Below the pieces are notes generated by a model. That model was given only the letters and a program-made list of their open reading frames with translations. It was not told where the DNA came from and ran no database searches. From a bacterium (GTDB taxonomy: Bacteria > JAMCPX01): a stretch of 47,305 nucleotides of DNA. Both the position numbers and the translations under genes were made by a program. Below are positions 33,978-43,247 of this stretch, piece by piece. How positions within the stretch are numbered: the first letter of the stretch is position 1; each line of letters begins with the position of its first letter. The stretch is from the NCBI GenBank assembly GCA_021787665.1, contig JAJYLN010000018.1, positions 1 through 47,305 of the forward strand. Reading direction: 5' to 3'.

Positions 33978-36900
33978 ATGCTGTCGAAAACACGAGCACG
34001 GTTGTTCAGGGCAGGACGGGCGGTCTTCGTCGTGTCCGCATTGGCGCTTGCGGGCTGTATCGGGAGCCACAGCTCCGGGACTTCGATAGGTCCGAACGAC
34101 CCGTTCACGGGTCTCTCCGTAAACCAGACGATACCGGTGCCGGGGGGCCAGCTGCAGTCTCCGGTCGAGATCATCAGGGACACATGGGGCATCCCCCACA
34201 TATACGGGAGGACGATGACCGATGTCGCGTTCGCGCAGGGCTATGCGGAGGCGTCGGACAGGCTCTTCGAGATGGACATGTTCAGGCACATCGCCGAAGG
34301 TACGCTGACAGAGTACTTCGGTCCGGGTCCGGGCAACTCCGTACTGAACCAGGACATCCACTCGAGGATCATGGGTTTCTCCACGATCGCACAGATCGTC
34401 TATGACCAGACCCCCGCGGACCTGAAGGGGGTGCTCCAGTCGTTCTGCAACGGGATAAACTTCTACCTTAGTCAGCTTGCCCAGCAGGTACAGGCGAACC
34501 CGAATGCAAACGTTCTGCCCGCGGAATACTCGAGCGCCCTGATGGGGATCACCATCGGCGACATAAAGCCGTTCACGCCCCAGCAGATCATAGCGTTCGG
34601 AAAGTTCGAGTCCTACAGCCTCACGATGGAGGACGAGGGCATGAAGATACACGCCACGCACTACTTCGACGCAGCGTCCACGAAGTTCACGTCCAGCTCG
34701 TCGGACCCCGGACTGGCCCACTTCTCCGGGCTGTCGTACGACTTTGCACGCTCGGAGCCGGCTGCGAAGGCGCCGGCCGTGCCCCTGCCGAACCCGTTTT
34801 CCTATGCGACGTCGACCACGTTTTCGTCTCTTTCTGCAGGCGCGCTCCTCAACCCTCAGTCTCTTTCCGGCCGACCGGTAGGCCCTGCTCTGCAGCCCCT
34901 GCAAGCAGACCAGGCAGCCGTACAGGGCGCCGAGGGATTCTATAACTCCCTGCGCAACGGCCCCTTCGGGTTCCTGTATAAGGACCGCGAGGCAGGGCAG
35001 ATAGGCAGCAACAATTGGGTCATCAGCGCACGGCTGACAAAGGACGGGTATCCGATACTGGAGAACGACACGCACCTCCCGCTGTATAACCCGCCGATCT
35101 GGTACGAGGTCCAGGTCAACACGAAGGCCCTCGGCAACGGCAACATCAACGTCATCGGTGTCGTGTTCCCGCTGGCCCCGGGGGTTATTATAGGACACAA
35201 CGACAACATCGCGTGGGGCGATACGGTGTTCCCGTCCGACGTGATAGACGTCTATCAGGACACCGTGGTCCCGGGGGGGGCTGGCAGCCCGGACTCGATC
35301 ATCTACAACGGACAGCTCCTACCGATACAGACCGTGCCCATGACCTTCCGGTATGGGGGTGCCTTGAGCAGGGGACTGACGGCAAAGAGTATCACGGTGG
35401 ACACCTACTATGTCACGATACCAGGGCATGGCACGATGCCCCTCTACCCCGGCAGCTACACGAAGGGATCCTCTGCGGCGCTGGCTTTTACCTGGACCGG
35501 CATGATGCCGTCGAACGAGTTCCAGGCATTCTACGGCATCGACCAGGCACAGAACCTCGCTCAGTTCATCACTGCGCAGAGCTTCTTCAAGGTCGGCGGA
35601 CAGAACTTCGTTTACGCGGATACCGCCGGGCATATCTACCTGACGGACCAGAGCTGGATACCGATACGCGGGGCGTATACCATGAGTTATACGACGAATT
35701 CCCTGCCGAGCGGCCTGGCTTTCAGCGACTTCACCTATCCCCCGTACCTCATTCTCCCGGGGAGCGATCCCAATTTCTACTGGACCGGCGCCATGGTACC
35801 TGCGGCAGCGGTCCCGTTCACGGAGGATCCGGCACAGGGCTACATAGCAACGGCGAACCAGGACCCGGTCGGCGTGACATTCAACAACGAGCCGCTCGAC
35901 AACCCGTATTATCTGGGCGGCTTCTTCGACCCCGGGTTCAGGGCACAGCAGATAGACAGGGACATAGAGGCCGCAGGCACGGGGAACATCGACCTCCCTT
36001 ATGTCCAGAACATACAGTCGGATCACACGGACACCTATGCTGAGAGGATACTGCCGTTCCTGCAGAAGGCGTATAACGACATGGCGAGCTCGATCACCGT
36101 GACCTCGGACCCGCAGATAGCGGTCGCGATGAATTATCTGGATCAGTGGACGACTTCCACGCGTCCCTACGATACGCCGACCGGGCTCTCGTCGTCCGCC
36201 TCGGCACAGGACATCAGCGACAGCATCGCAACCTCCCTGTTCGAGGGATTCGCGCAGAGGCTGTTTTACAATATCTTCTATGACAAGATACAGGCCATCG
36301 GGCAGGACAGGGCGATAAGCGACAACATCATCATCAACACGCTGCTCACCATACTCGAGCACCCGGAGCAATGCGCCACGTATGCGCCCCTGGAAGGACG
36401 CAGCACGCTGCTCGACGCGCTCGTGCCCACGACTTCGGGCTACACCTTCAGCGAAAGGACCCTGGACCAGGTCATGATCCAGAGCCTTGCACAGGGGATC
36501 AGCGACCTCACGGTTGCCACGGACCCCAAGCTTGCGGTGACCACGAGCTTCGGGACCTCCGCTATGTCGCAGTGGGAATGGGGAAAGCTACATACCCTGA
36601 CCTTCTTCGATCTGCTCAACCTCGCCGCGGGTAACATATTCCCGCAATTTAACCTGCCCAACAGCGGTACCGGCTATCCCAGACCAGGGAGCATGTTCTC
36701 GGTCGACCCCGGGACGTTCGGATTCGAGATGGGCAACGGCGGTGCGCCGTTCTACACGGATTACACCTATGGTGACGGCCCGGCGATACGGTTCTCTGTG
36801 GAGATGAAGCCGGGCGCCATTGTCGGCTACAACGTCCTGCCTGGCGGAGAGTCAGGCATGGGGCCCGATCCGAACAACCCGCCAAAGCATTACGGCGATC

Positions 36901-37001
36901 AGGTAAGCCTGTGGATTAACAATCAGGTCCACCCGCAGTGGTTCTACGCCAAGGATATCATAAACCACGAAGAGTCGAGGATGATATTCATGCCACAGTA
37001 A
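33978..37001 (+). CDS. Penicillin acylase family (Ntn-hydrolase) lipoprotein
   Basis: ATG 33978 directly follows GGGAGGAAAC. The signal peptide ends ALALAGC, so this 1007-residue enzyme is lipid-anchored. The family N-terminal half (IIRDTWGIPHIYGRTMTDVA, then FAQGYAEASDRLFEMDMFR) precedes the autocatalytic cleavage site at IGSNNWVIS, where Ser344 should become the N-terminal nucleophile of the beta subunit; HLPLYNPPIWYEVQV and GHNDNIAWGDT follow. Family members hydrolyse amide-linked acyl groups such as penicillins or acyl-homoserine lactones; the substrate is not predictable. It is longer than typical members (about 750-850). A G8 run lies at 35273-35280. Confidence 0.9.
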   Translation: MLSKTRARLFRAGRAVFVVSALALAGCIGSHSSGTSIGPNDPFTGLSVNQTIPVPGGQLQSPVEIIRDTWGIPHIYGRTMTDVAFAQGYAEASDRLFEMDMFRHIAEGTLTEYFGPGPGNSVLNQDIHSRIMGFSTIAQIVYDQTPADLKGVLQSFCNGINFYLSQLAQQVQANPNANVLPAEYSSALMGITIGDIKPFTPQQIIAFGKFESYSLTMEDEGMKIHATHYFDAASTKFTSSSSDPGLAHFSGLSYDFARSEPAAKAPAVPLPNPFSYATSTTFSSLSAGALLNPQSLSGRPVGPALQPLQADQAAVQGAEGFYNSLRNGPFGFLYKDREAGQIGSNNWVISARLTKDGYPILENDTHLPLYNPPIWYEVQVNTKALGNGNINVIGVVFPLAPGVIIGHNDNIAWGDTVFPSDVIDVYQDTVVPGGAGSPDSIIYNGQLLPIQTVPMTFRYGGALSRGLTAKSITVDTYYVTIPGHGTMPLYPGSYTKGSSAALAFTWTGMMPSNEFQAFYGIDQAQNLAQFITAQSFFKVGGQNFVYADTAGHIYLTDQSWIPIRGAYTMSYTTNSLPSGLAFSDFTYPPYLILPGSDPNFYWTGAMVPAAAVPFTEDPAQGYIATANQDPVGVTFNNEPLDNPYYLGGFFDPGFRAQQIDRDIEAAGTGNIDLPYVQNIQSDHTDTYAERILPFLQKAYNDMASSITVTSDPQIAVAMNYLDQWTTSTRPYDTPTGLSSSASAQDISDSIATSLFEGFAQRLFYNIFYDKIQAIGQDRAISDNIIINTLLTILEHPEQCATYAPLEGRSTLLDALVPTTSGYTFSERTLDQVMIQSLAQGISDLTVATDPKLAVTTSFGTSAMSQWEWGKLHTLTFFDLLNLAAGNIFPQFNLPNSGTGYPRPGSMFSVDPGTFGFEMGNGGAPFYTDYTYGDGPAIRFSVEMKPGAIVGYNVLPGGESGMGPDPNNPPKHYGDQVSLWINNQVHPQWFYAKDIINHEESRMIFMPQ

Positions 37002-37050
37002 GGAAAAACGCAGTAAAGCAGGGCCAGGAGGACTGTTACATCCGAAGAAC

Positions 37051-37084
37051 AACGCCCGGACCTGCGGAGCAGGGACCGGGCGTT
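37051..37084. terminator. Hairpin between the convergent acylase and proS genes
   Basis: AACGCCCGG (37051-37059) pairs with CCGGGCGTT (37076-37084), extended inside by CCTG/CAGG. It lies 50 bases past the acylase stop and just before the end of proS; the T-tract is weak on either strand. Confidence 0.5.
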
Positions 37085-37098
37085 TGTCGAGAAAGCCT

Positions 37099-38814
37099 TT
37101 ACTGCGGCATGAGCGAAGTGCGGAGCGCGTGCAGCTTCTCATAGAGCTGCGGCTGCGTGGCCATGATGACCTCTCCGGTCTTCCGGACCTTAATCTCCAG
37201 CAGGCCCTCTTTTTTGAGCCTCGAGCCGACGACGACCCTCAGGGGGAACCCTATCAGGTCCGCGTCTTTCAGCTTCATGCCCGGTGAGATGTCACGGTCA
37301 TCATAGATGACGTCGAGCCCCTTCTCCAGCATCTTTGTGTACAGGCCATGCGCTGTATCGGCTATATCCCTGTCCTTCATATTGATGGCGACAAGCTCTA
37401 TTTCGTACGGCGCTATAGACGGGGGGAAAATAATACCGTCTCTGTCGTTTCCCTGCTCTATGGCTGCCGCGAGTGTCCTGCTTACGCCGATACCGTAGGT
37501 CCCCATGATGAAAGGCTTCGATACGCCGTGCTCGTCGAGGAACTCTGCGTGCAGCTTTGCCGAATACTTCGTACCGAGCTTGAATATATGCCCCACCTCT
37601 ATACCCCTGGTTATGCCCATGGGGCTGGAACATCGGGGACAGGCATCGCCGGAGACCGCATTGCGGATGTCAGCAAACAGAGCGGGAGTAAAATCGATGT
37701 CTATGTTTACGCCCGTATAATGGAAGTTGTCATCGTTTGCGCCCACGACGGCGTCTCTCATGTACCTGACTTCCGTGTCGGCTATGATCTTCAGCTTCAG
37801 CCCCACCGGCCCGATCGAGCCGACATGCGCGCCGGTAAGACCCGGGCAGTCGCCGTCTTTTGCGAGCTCTATCGAGGCTGCATTGACTGCGTTCTTCAAT
37901 TTTAGCAGGTTCAGTTCCCGGTCGCCCCTGACCAGCGCGGCAACGAACTCATGACCGGTCTTTACGATCATCGTCTTGATGATACCAGCCGGCGGGACCT
38001 TCAAAAACGCCGATACCTCTTCGACGGCACACGTGCCCGGCGTCGGGACCTTCTGGATCCTCGATGTAGTGGCAGCTTCCGCGGCGGGCTGCGGATAGCC
38101 TATCTCCGCCTTTTCCACGTTTGCACCATAGCCGCATGCGCTGCATGAGACAATGGCTTCCTCCCCGCTGTTCGCGAGCACCATGAACTCGTGCGAGAAG
38201 TTGCCGCCTATCGTGCCGGTGTCGGCCTCGACGGCCCTGAAGTTCAGTCCGCATTGTCTGAATATCCAGTTGTAGGCGTCGAACATGCGCTGGTACGATA
38301 TGTTCGCATGCTCTTCGTCCATGTCGAAGCTATAGCCGTCCTTCATGATGAATTCCCTGCCGCGCATGAGCCCGAACCGCGGTCTGATCTCATCTCTGAA
38401 CTTAGGCCCTATCTGATAGAGGTTGACCGGCAATTGCTTGTATGACTGCACTTCATTGCGGACCAGGTCTACCATGACCTCCTCGTGGGTCGGTCCTATG
38501 GTAAACCATTTCTCGTGCCGGTCCTGAAACCGCAGGAGCTCCTTGCCGTAAACCTGCCACCTGCCGCTCTCTTCCCATAGCTCTTTTTGGACAACGAGTG
38601 GCAGCAGTACCTCCTGTGCTCCCCACGTGCTCATCCCCTGCCGTATAATATCGGTGATTTTCCGGATGGACCTTAAGCCCAGCGGCAGGTACGAGTATAT
38701 GCCGGACGACAGCTTCCTGATGAGCCCGGCCCTGAACAGGAGCTTGTGGCTTACGATCTCCGCGTCTTTCGGCGCTTCCTTGAGTGTGGGTATAAACGTC
38801 TCTGAAAACTTCAT
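37099..38814 (-). CDS. proS: Proline--tRNA ligase, bacterial type with editing domain
   Basis: This cytoplasmic enzyme charges tRNA-Pro. The 571-residue length is that of the bacterial form. The class II core shows LGLRSIRKI, GPTHEEV and the motif 2 region KFRDEIRPRFGLMRGREFIMKD (in two pieces here), an insertion editing domain over about 225-400, motif 3 TYGIGVSRTLAA and a C-terminal anticodon-binding domain (YEIELVAIN, YDDRD, GFPLRVVVG). Its ATG is nine bases beyond the stop of an orphan ATPase gene; ispG lies upstream of that. The ispG-proS pairing is common in related phyla. Confidence 0.96.
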   Translation of the reverse strand: MKFSETFIPTLKEAPKDAEIVSHKLLFRAGLIRKLSSGIYSYLPLGLRSIRKITDIIRQGMSTWGAQEVLLPLVVQKELWEESGRWQVYGKELLRFQDRHEKWFTIGPTHEEVMVDLVRNEVQSYKQLPVNLYQIGPKFRDEIRPRFGLMRGREFIMKDGYSFDMDEEHANISYQRMFDAYNWIFRQCGLNFRAVEADTGTIGGNFSHEFMVLANSGEEAIVSCSACGYGANVEKAEIGYPQPAAEAATTSRIQKVPTPGTCAVEEVSAFLKVPPAGIIKTMIVKTGHEFVAALVRGDRELNLLKLKNAVNAASIELAKDGDCPGLTGAHVGSIGPVGLKLKIIADTEVRYMRDAVVGANDDNFHYTGVNIDIDFTPALFADIRNAVSGDACPRCSSPMGITRGIEVGHIFKLGTKYSAKLHAEFLDEHGVSKPFIMGTYGIGVSRTLAAAIEQGNDRDGIIFPPSIAPYEIELVAINMKDRDIADTAHGLYTKMLEKGLDVIYDDRDISPGMKLKDADLIGFPLRVVVGSRLKKEGLLEIKVRKTGEVIMATQPQLYEKLHALRTSLMPQ

Positions 38815-38823
38815 GCATTCTCC

Positions 38824-39990
38824 TTACTGCTCGCTCTCTTTTATCAAAGCCGGGAGGCTTATGAACTTCACGGAGATATTTTCGTACCTCTGGCTGAATG
38901 CCCTGTCAACATTATGAGCGACGACGATGTTCTTGCCGTCGGGATACCGCTTGCGGAACGCAATGAGGTTTTTCGGCTCGAAGCCGTCATAAGTCCACGT
39001 ACATTCGATTGCGATCGGCATGCCTTTTTTAGGCGTCATAACGAAATCGACCTCGTGCCCGCGCTTGTCCCTCCAATAATAAACCTTTTCGGTCTGCAGG
39101 TTTCCATAAATCTCGTTGAGAACAAAGTGCTCCCACAGGATCCCCAGGTCTTCCTGCCGCAATTTCTCCCATCCCTTCCACGAGCATACGAACCCCGTAT
39201 CGAAGGCGTACACTCTGGGAGCGGAGATGATCTCGGACGGCTTATAAGAGCTGAATGGCCTGATAATGTTTACAATCGAGGTTGCCTCGAGGACTTTCAA
39301 ATAGTTGTTTACCGTCTCCCTGCTTACCTCGCACGGCTTTGAAAAGCGTGTGGCCTCGAAGATACTGCCGCTTTGCGTGAAGATCAATTCTATGCATTTC
39401 TGAAAAGAGTACCGTCTCTCGATCCTGAACAGCTCCTGTATGTCCTTTGCCCAGAAATCGTCCATCCAGTCCTGGAACTCGCGCTCCGGGACGCTACCGG
39501 AAAGGAAAAGATGCGGCAGTCCGCCGTAGAGGAAACGGCGGGTAAGACTGGTATTGCCGAAGTCCACGAGGTCCTGCCATATCATGGGCACAAGCCGGAG
39601 GTTCTTTTTCCTTCCGGTGAGCGTGTCCCTGAACTTTGCCGAAGACCCCAGGGTCGAAGAGCCGGTAGCGATGACCTTTGTGTCCGGGAAGTAATCGGTT
39701 GCGATCTTTAACACCTCTGACGGGTTGCCGAGCCTGTGTATCTCGTCAATGACAACCTTTTTTCCCTTCAACTCTTTGAAAAATCCCTCCGGATCATCGA
39801 GCATCCTCCTTACCCCGGGCAGTTCGCAGTCGAAATATTCTATTCCCCGGATACTGCGGCATAGGTATGTTTTACCGACACGCCTGACACCGTACAGCCA
39901 TATAAGACTGCTTTGCTCCCATAGCTCGTCTATCTTTTTCAGCCACAATGTCCGCCTTTTGATCTGTTCCATATGCAACTTTATTAGCAT
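38824..39990 (-). CDS. Orphan AAA_14/DUF4143 ATPase
   Basis: The 388-residue protein has Walker A GVRRVGKT (34-41), Walker B VVIDEIHRLG, sensor TGSSTLGSSAKFRDTLTGR and, in the C-terminal half, the DUF4143 pattern (SRETVNNYLKVLEATSIV, then RVYAFDTGF, WEHFVLNEI and YYWRDKRGHEVDFV). The last segment is like a PD-(D/E)xK nuclease core (E/D-V-D-F then Ala-Ile-Glu-Cys). Proteins of this family are widespread, usually orphan and often in variable regions; their role is unknown. M7 (39972) is a second possible start. It sits between ispG and proS with an inverted repeat just upstream. Confidence 0.85.
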   Translation of the reverse strand: MLIKLHMEQIKRRTLWLKKIDELWEQSSLIWLYGVRRVGKTYLCRSIRGIEYFDCELPGVRRMLDDPEGFFKELKGKKVVIDEIHRLGNPSEVLKIATDYFPDTKVIATGSSTLGSSAKFRDTLTGRKKNLRLVPMIWQDLVDFGNTSLTRRFLYGGLPHLFLSGSVPEREFQDWMDDFWAKDIQELFRIERRYSFQKCIELIFTQSGSIFEATRFSKPCEVSRETVNNYLKVLEATSIVNIIRPFSSYKPSEIISAPRVYAFDTGFVCSWKGWEKLRQEDLGILWEHFVLNEIYGNLQTEKVYYWRDKRGHEVDFVMTPKKGMPIAIECTWTYDGFEPKNLIAFRKRYPDGKNIVVAHNVDRAFSQRYENISVKFISLPALIKESEQ

Positions 39991-39998
39991 ATAGTGTC

Positions 39999-40026
39999 AC
40001 CAAACGCAAGTATGGACGCGTTTGGT
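39999..40026. promoter_or_regulatory. Perfect nine-base inverted repeat upstream of the orphan ATPase
   Basis: ACCAAACGC (39999-40007) and GCGTTTGGT (40018-40026) are separated by ten bases. It begins nine bases upstream of the ATPase start. On the minus strand TTGCGT (inside the left arm) and TAATAA stand 17 bases apart, so it could be an operator over a promoter that would favour the M7 start. It may also be a weak hairpin ending ispG transcripts. Confidence 0.4.
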
Positions 40027-40066
40027 ACGGCAGGTCACGCACGGGAATCCGTTGGAAAGGAATGGG

Positions 40067-41143
40067 TTAGCTCTTTTTCCCCTCTTTGAGCAGGCCTTGG
40101 ACCTCCGCGAGCAGCACCTTCTCATAGTCGGTCTCTTTTATCTTACCGACGACCTTTCCGTGCTTGAACAGCATGCCGCTGCCCCTGCCGCACGCAATGC
40201 CGATGTCCGCCTCCCGCGCCTCGCCTGGGCCATTCACCACGCAGCCCATGACCGCGATTGTCAGGTGCTCTTTAACACTGATCAGCTTCCTTTCGAGCGA
40301 ATTGACGAGACCGATAACATCGAATTCAGCCCGTGCGCATGTGGGGCATGATATAATCTCGATACCGTGCTGTGCAAGTCCCAGCGCCCTGAGGATCTCA
40401 TAGCCGGCCTTCACCTCGATGACCGGGTCGTCCGTAAGCGATACCCGTATGGTGTCGCCGATGCCTCTGGACAGCAGTATGCCCATGCCTATAGCGGATT
40501 TTATGCTGCCGGACAGGACGGTGCCTGCCTCGGTCACGCCGAGGTGCAGCGGGTAGTCCACAGCCCTTGAGAGCTGCCTGTACGCGTCTATCATGATCAG
40601 GACATTGCTCGACTTTACGGACACCTTGATGTCATGGAAGCCGAGGTCCTCGAGCTCATGAACATTCCTTAGGGCCGCCTCGACCAGTGCGCCTGCCGTG
40701 GGACGGAAGCTATGCCTTTCCAGGATGTCCTGCGGCAGAGAGCCTGCATTGACGCCCACCCGTATCGGTATGCCTGCGCCCTTCGCAGCTTTTACGACCT
40801 CTCCAACACGCTCTTTGCTGCCGATGTTTCCGGGATTGATCCTCAGGCCGTCGACACCGCCCTTTATCGCCAGGAGAGCGAGCCGATAGTCGAAATGGAT
40901 GTCAGCGATCAGGGGTACGGACACAGCCTTCTTTATAGCCTTCAGCGCCGTTGCGGACTCCCTGTCCGGTACTGCGATCCTCACGATCCGGGCGCCGGCA
41001 TCCGCGAGCTGATTGATCTGCTTTGTCGTGGCGTCGACGTCCCTGGTATGGGTGTTGGTCATGCTCTGGACAACGATCGGGTTATCACCGCCTATCCTGA
41101 CGTCGCCGAGCTCTATTACCCTTGTTCTACGCCTTCCTGCCAT
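40067..41143 (-). CDS. ispG: (E)-4-hydroxy-3-methylbut-2-enyl-diphosphate synthase
   Basis: IspG (GcpE) carries out the penultimate step of the MEP isoprenoid pathway with a [4Fe-4S] cluster. The N-terminal barrel shows GGDNPIVVQSMTNT, VPLIADIHFDYRLAL and LRINPGNIG; the C-terminal cluster domain has IISCPTCAR (two Cys) and VMGCVVNGPGEA (third Cys). ATG 41143 gives MAGRRRTRVIELGDV, which matches the usual start, with a GGAG about 15 bases upstream; an in-frame ATG at 41176 would add 11 residues. Still longer open frame upstream is non-coding. Length (358) is normal. dxr and rseP, frequent neighbours, are not here. Confidence 0.95.
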   Translation of the reverse strand: MAGRRRTRVIELGDVRIGGDNPIVVQSMTNTHTRDVDATTKQINQLADAGARIVRIAVPDRESATALKAIKKAVSVPLIADIHFDYRLALLAIKGGVDGLRINPGNIGSKERVGEVVKAAKGAGIPIRVGVNAGSLPQDILERHSFRPTAGALVEAALRNVHELEDLGFHDIKVSVKSSNVLIMIDAYRQLSRAVDYPLHLGVTEAGTVLSGSIKSAIGMGILLSRGIGDTIRVSLTDDPVIEVKAGYEILRALGLAQHGIEIISCPTCARAEFDVIGLVNSLERKLISVKEHLTIAVMGCVVNGPGEAREADIGIACGRGSGMLFKHGKVVGKIKETDYEKVLLAEVQGLLKEGKKS

Positions 41144-41300
41144 ACGGGTCTGGTGTCTCTCCTGCTTATATTCCATGGCCACGACAGGTACATCGGGCCT
41201 GCACAGGGTATACCGATTAGCGTCAGGCAAGTCAATTATTGAGGGAACCTTTTCTGCGCGCCGGCCGTTTAAAAATATAAGACAGGATGAAGGAGGCCTT

Positions 41301-43151
41301 ATGAAAAGGTTGTTTGTATCCCTGATAGTTTCCGTAGTCCTGACCATCCCGCTGTCCGGACGATGTGCCTCTCCAGGCGATGCGAGGATAAGCCTTATCA
41401 GCGGCAATGTCTCGGTCCATGGCGATGATACGAACGGCGCATGGGAAGGCATTTCGATCAACACGCCGGTCATGCAGGATGACACGCTCTGGGTGCCGGA
41501 GGGCGCGCGGGCCGAGGTACAGTTCTACGGGGGCACGTACCTCAGGGCGGACCAGTACACCGAGTTCCGGGTGGCCAATCTTGAAGACGCCACGAGTACC
41601 GTGCACATCAGCCTGCTGAGCGGCAGGGTCTATATCGACAGGCTGGCAGACACCACAGGCACGGTCTTCGAGATCGATACACCCCTCGCTTCCGTGACCG
41701 TGGACAGCGGCGCGCGGTTCGATATACATATACGCGAGGACGGCGTTACAGAGGTCTCGGTTGTCGGCGGCAGCGTGCGAATCGGGACCGGCTCCGGGCG
41801 TACGCGCATCGGCGCCGGAAACATGCTCTCGATAAGCAAGAGCGGTACAGCCGAAGTCGCTTCCTATGTACCAGACGACGGGTGGATGAGATGGAACGAG
41901 TCCCGCGACGCTCTGCTGGACAGGAGCTACCGCACGGCAGCGTACCTGCCGCCGGAGCTTTCCTCCTACAGCTTCGATCTCGACAGCAGTGGCGACTGGA
42001 CCTACGTGGCCGACTACGGCTATGTATGGGCCCGGGTCGGTGTGGCTCCGGGATGGGCACCCTACAGACTCGGCAGGTGGATGTGGCTCGACAACGACTA
42101 CGTCTGGATCTCTTCTGAGCCCTGGGGCTGGGTGACTTATCACTACGGCAGGTGGGCCTTCAGGAGCGGCATCGGATGGTTCTGGGTACCGCCCGTAGCG
42201 CAGCATTTGTTCTGGTGTCCCGGCTACGTCGCATGGATATACACCCCTACCTATGTTTCCTGGATACCGCTCGCCCCCGGGGAGGTCTACTATGGGTACG
42301 GCTACTACGGGCCCCGCAGTGTCGACATCGTGAACACCCCTGCAGCCCGTCTCCGGGTCCCACCCGTATATGAGAACGCGCGGATTCAGGGCGCTGTGAC
42401 GACCGTAAGCGAGCGGAGCTTCGTAACCGGCAGTGCCTATAAAAGACTGACCATACCAGAAAACCCCTTCACCATGAAAGGACAGCCGGTTATTGCAAGG
42501 CCTTCTTACCTTAGACCGGCACCCGGCACTGCAAGGCAGGCCCATGTATCGATACCGGAGAGGCCTTTTGGTCCTCATGCTCTGCCTGTTATAAGGAGCG
42601 AACAGAAGCGAGCGTCCCAAAAGCTTCAGGGCCCGGCAACAAAACTCAAACTGCTCACACCGCCCCGTACACCGGTTGGTCAGGAAAGACTGGTCTCACG
42701 GCCACCGGTATCAACAGAACCATCCAGAGGGATTTCATCGCTCCGCATACCAGCATATCAGGGGCATCCGGTGTCGGGCTCCCAGCAACCGGTAAGACAA
42801 CCAGGATGGATCGGGCCGCCCCGGACGCAGGTCGGTGTGAGCCGGCTGGTATCGAGACGACCCGCGCCGTCAAATTCGTTCCGGCCGATCACAGTCCCGG
42901 GAACGCCTATGGTGAATAGCGTTACCCGCGGACCGCAGGTTAACGCCTTCGGGAGACCTGGAGGTAACAGCGCAGGGGCACCAATGTTCAGGGGCAAGGT
43001 GCAGCCGCAGCGTCCGCAGACGAGCTGGTTGCCACAGCCTCAGCGGACCTTTTCATGGGGCCGGGCCAATCCCGGGCCCGGCACGCCGTATCGGAGCATA
43101 ACACCCTCGCCGCGGAGCAACGGCAGCGTCATAAACGCACGCAGGTTCTGA
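41301..43151 (+). CDS. Exported FecR-domain protein with Trp-rich DUF6600-like region and Pro-rich tail
   Basis: AAGGAGG precedes ATG 41301. The 616-residue protein has a signal peptide (cleavage near GRCAS, about 22), a FecR-like domain (about 25-185: ARISLISGNVSVHG, then WVPEGARAEVQFYGG and VTVDSGARFDI), a tryptophan/tyrosine-rich segment (about 230-330: GDWTYVADYGYVWARVGV, YRLGRWMWLDNDYVWIS, PWGWVTYHYGRWAF) that matches the DUF6600 pattern, and a basic, Pro/Arg/Gln-rich tail of nearly 280 residues that looks unstructured. It is probably an envelope protein of unknown role. Divergent from ispG. Confidence 0.82.
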   Translation: MKRLFVSLIVSVVLTIPLSGRCASPGDARISLISGNVSVHGDDTNGAWEGISINTPVMQDDTLWVPEGARAEVQFYGGTYLRADQYTEFRVANLEDATSTVHISLLSGRVYIDRLADTTGTVFEIDTPLASVTVDSGARFDIHIREDGVTEVSVVGGSVRIGTGSGRTRIGAGNMLSISKSGTAEVASYVPDDGWMRWNESRDALLDRSYRTAAYLPPELSSYSFDLDSSGDWTYVADYGYVWARVGVAPGWAPYRLGRWMWLDNDYVWISSEPWGWVTYHYGRWAFRSGIGWFWVPPVAQHLFWCPGYVAWIYTPTYVSWIPLAPGEVYYGYGYYGPRSVDIVNTPAARLRVPPVYENARIQGAVTTVSERSFVTGSAYKRLTIPENPFTMKGQPVIARPSYLRPAPGTARQAHVSIPERPFGPHALPVIRSEQKRASQKLQGPATKLKLLTPPRTPVGQERLVSRPPVSTEPSRGISSLRIPAYQGHPVSGSQQPVRQPGWIGPPRTQVGVSRLVSRRPAPSNSFRPITVPGTPMVNSVTRGPQVNAFGRPGGNSAGAPMFRGKVQPQRPQTSWLPQPQRTFSWGRANPGPGTPYRSITPSPRSNGSVINARRF

Positions 43152-43247
43152 TTACCAGCGAGCCTCTCTCCCTTAAAGAATTGTTGTCAGGGGCGAATGG
43201 ATGTGCTTATAACAAGGCAAAAGGAAGCACACGAAGGGAGCACACGA

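Noticed and set aside
41144-41485. Upstream extension of the ispG frame by about 110 residues
   Set aside because: The extension does not look like protein of this family and has no ribosome site; IspG normally starts near MAGRRRTR.
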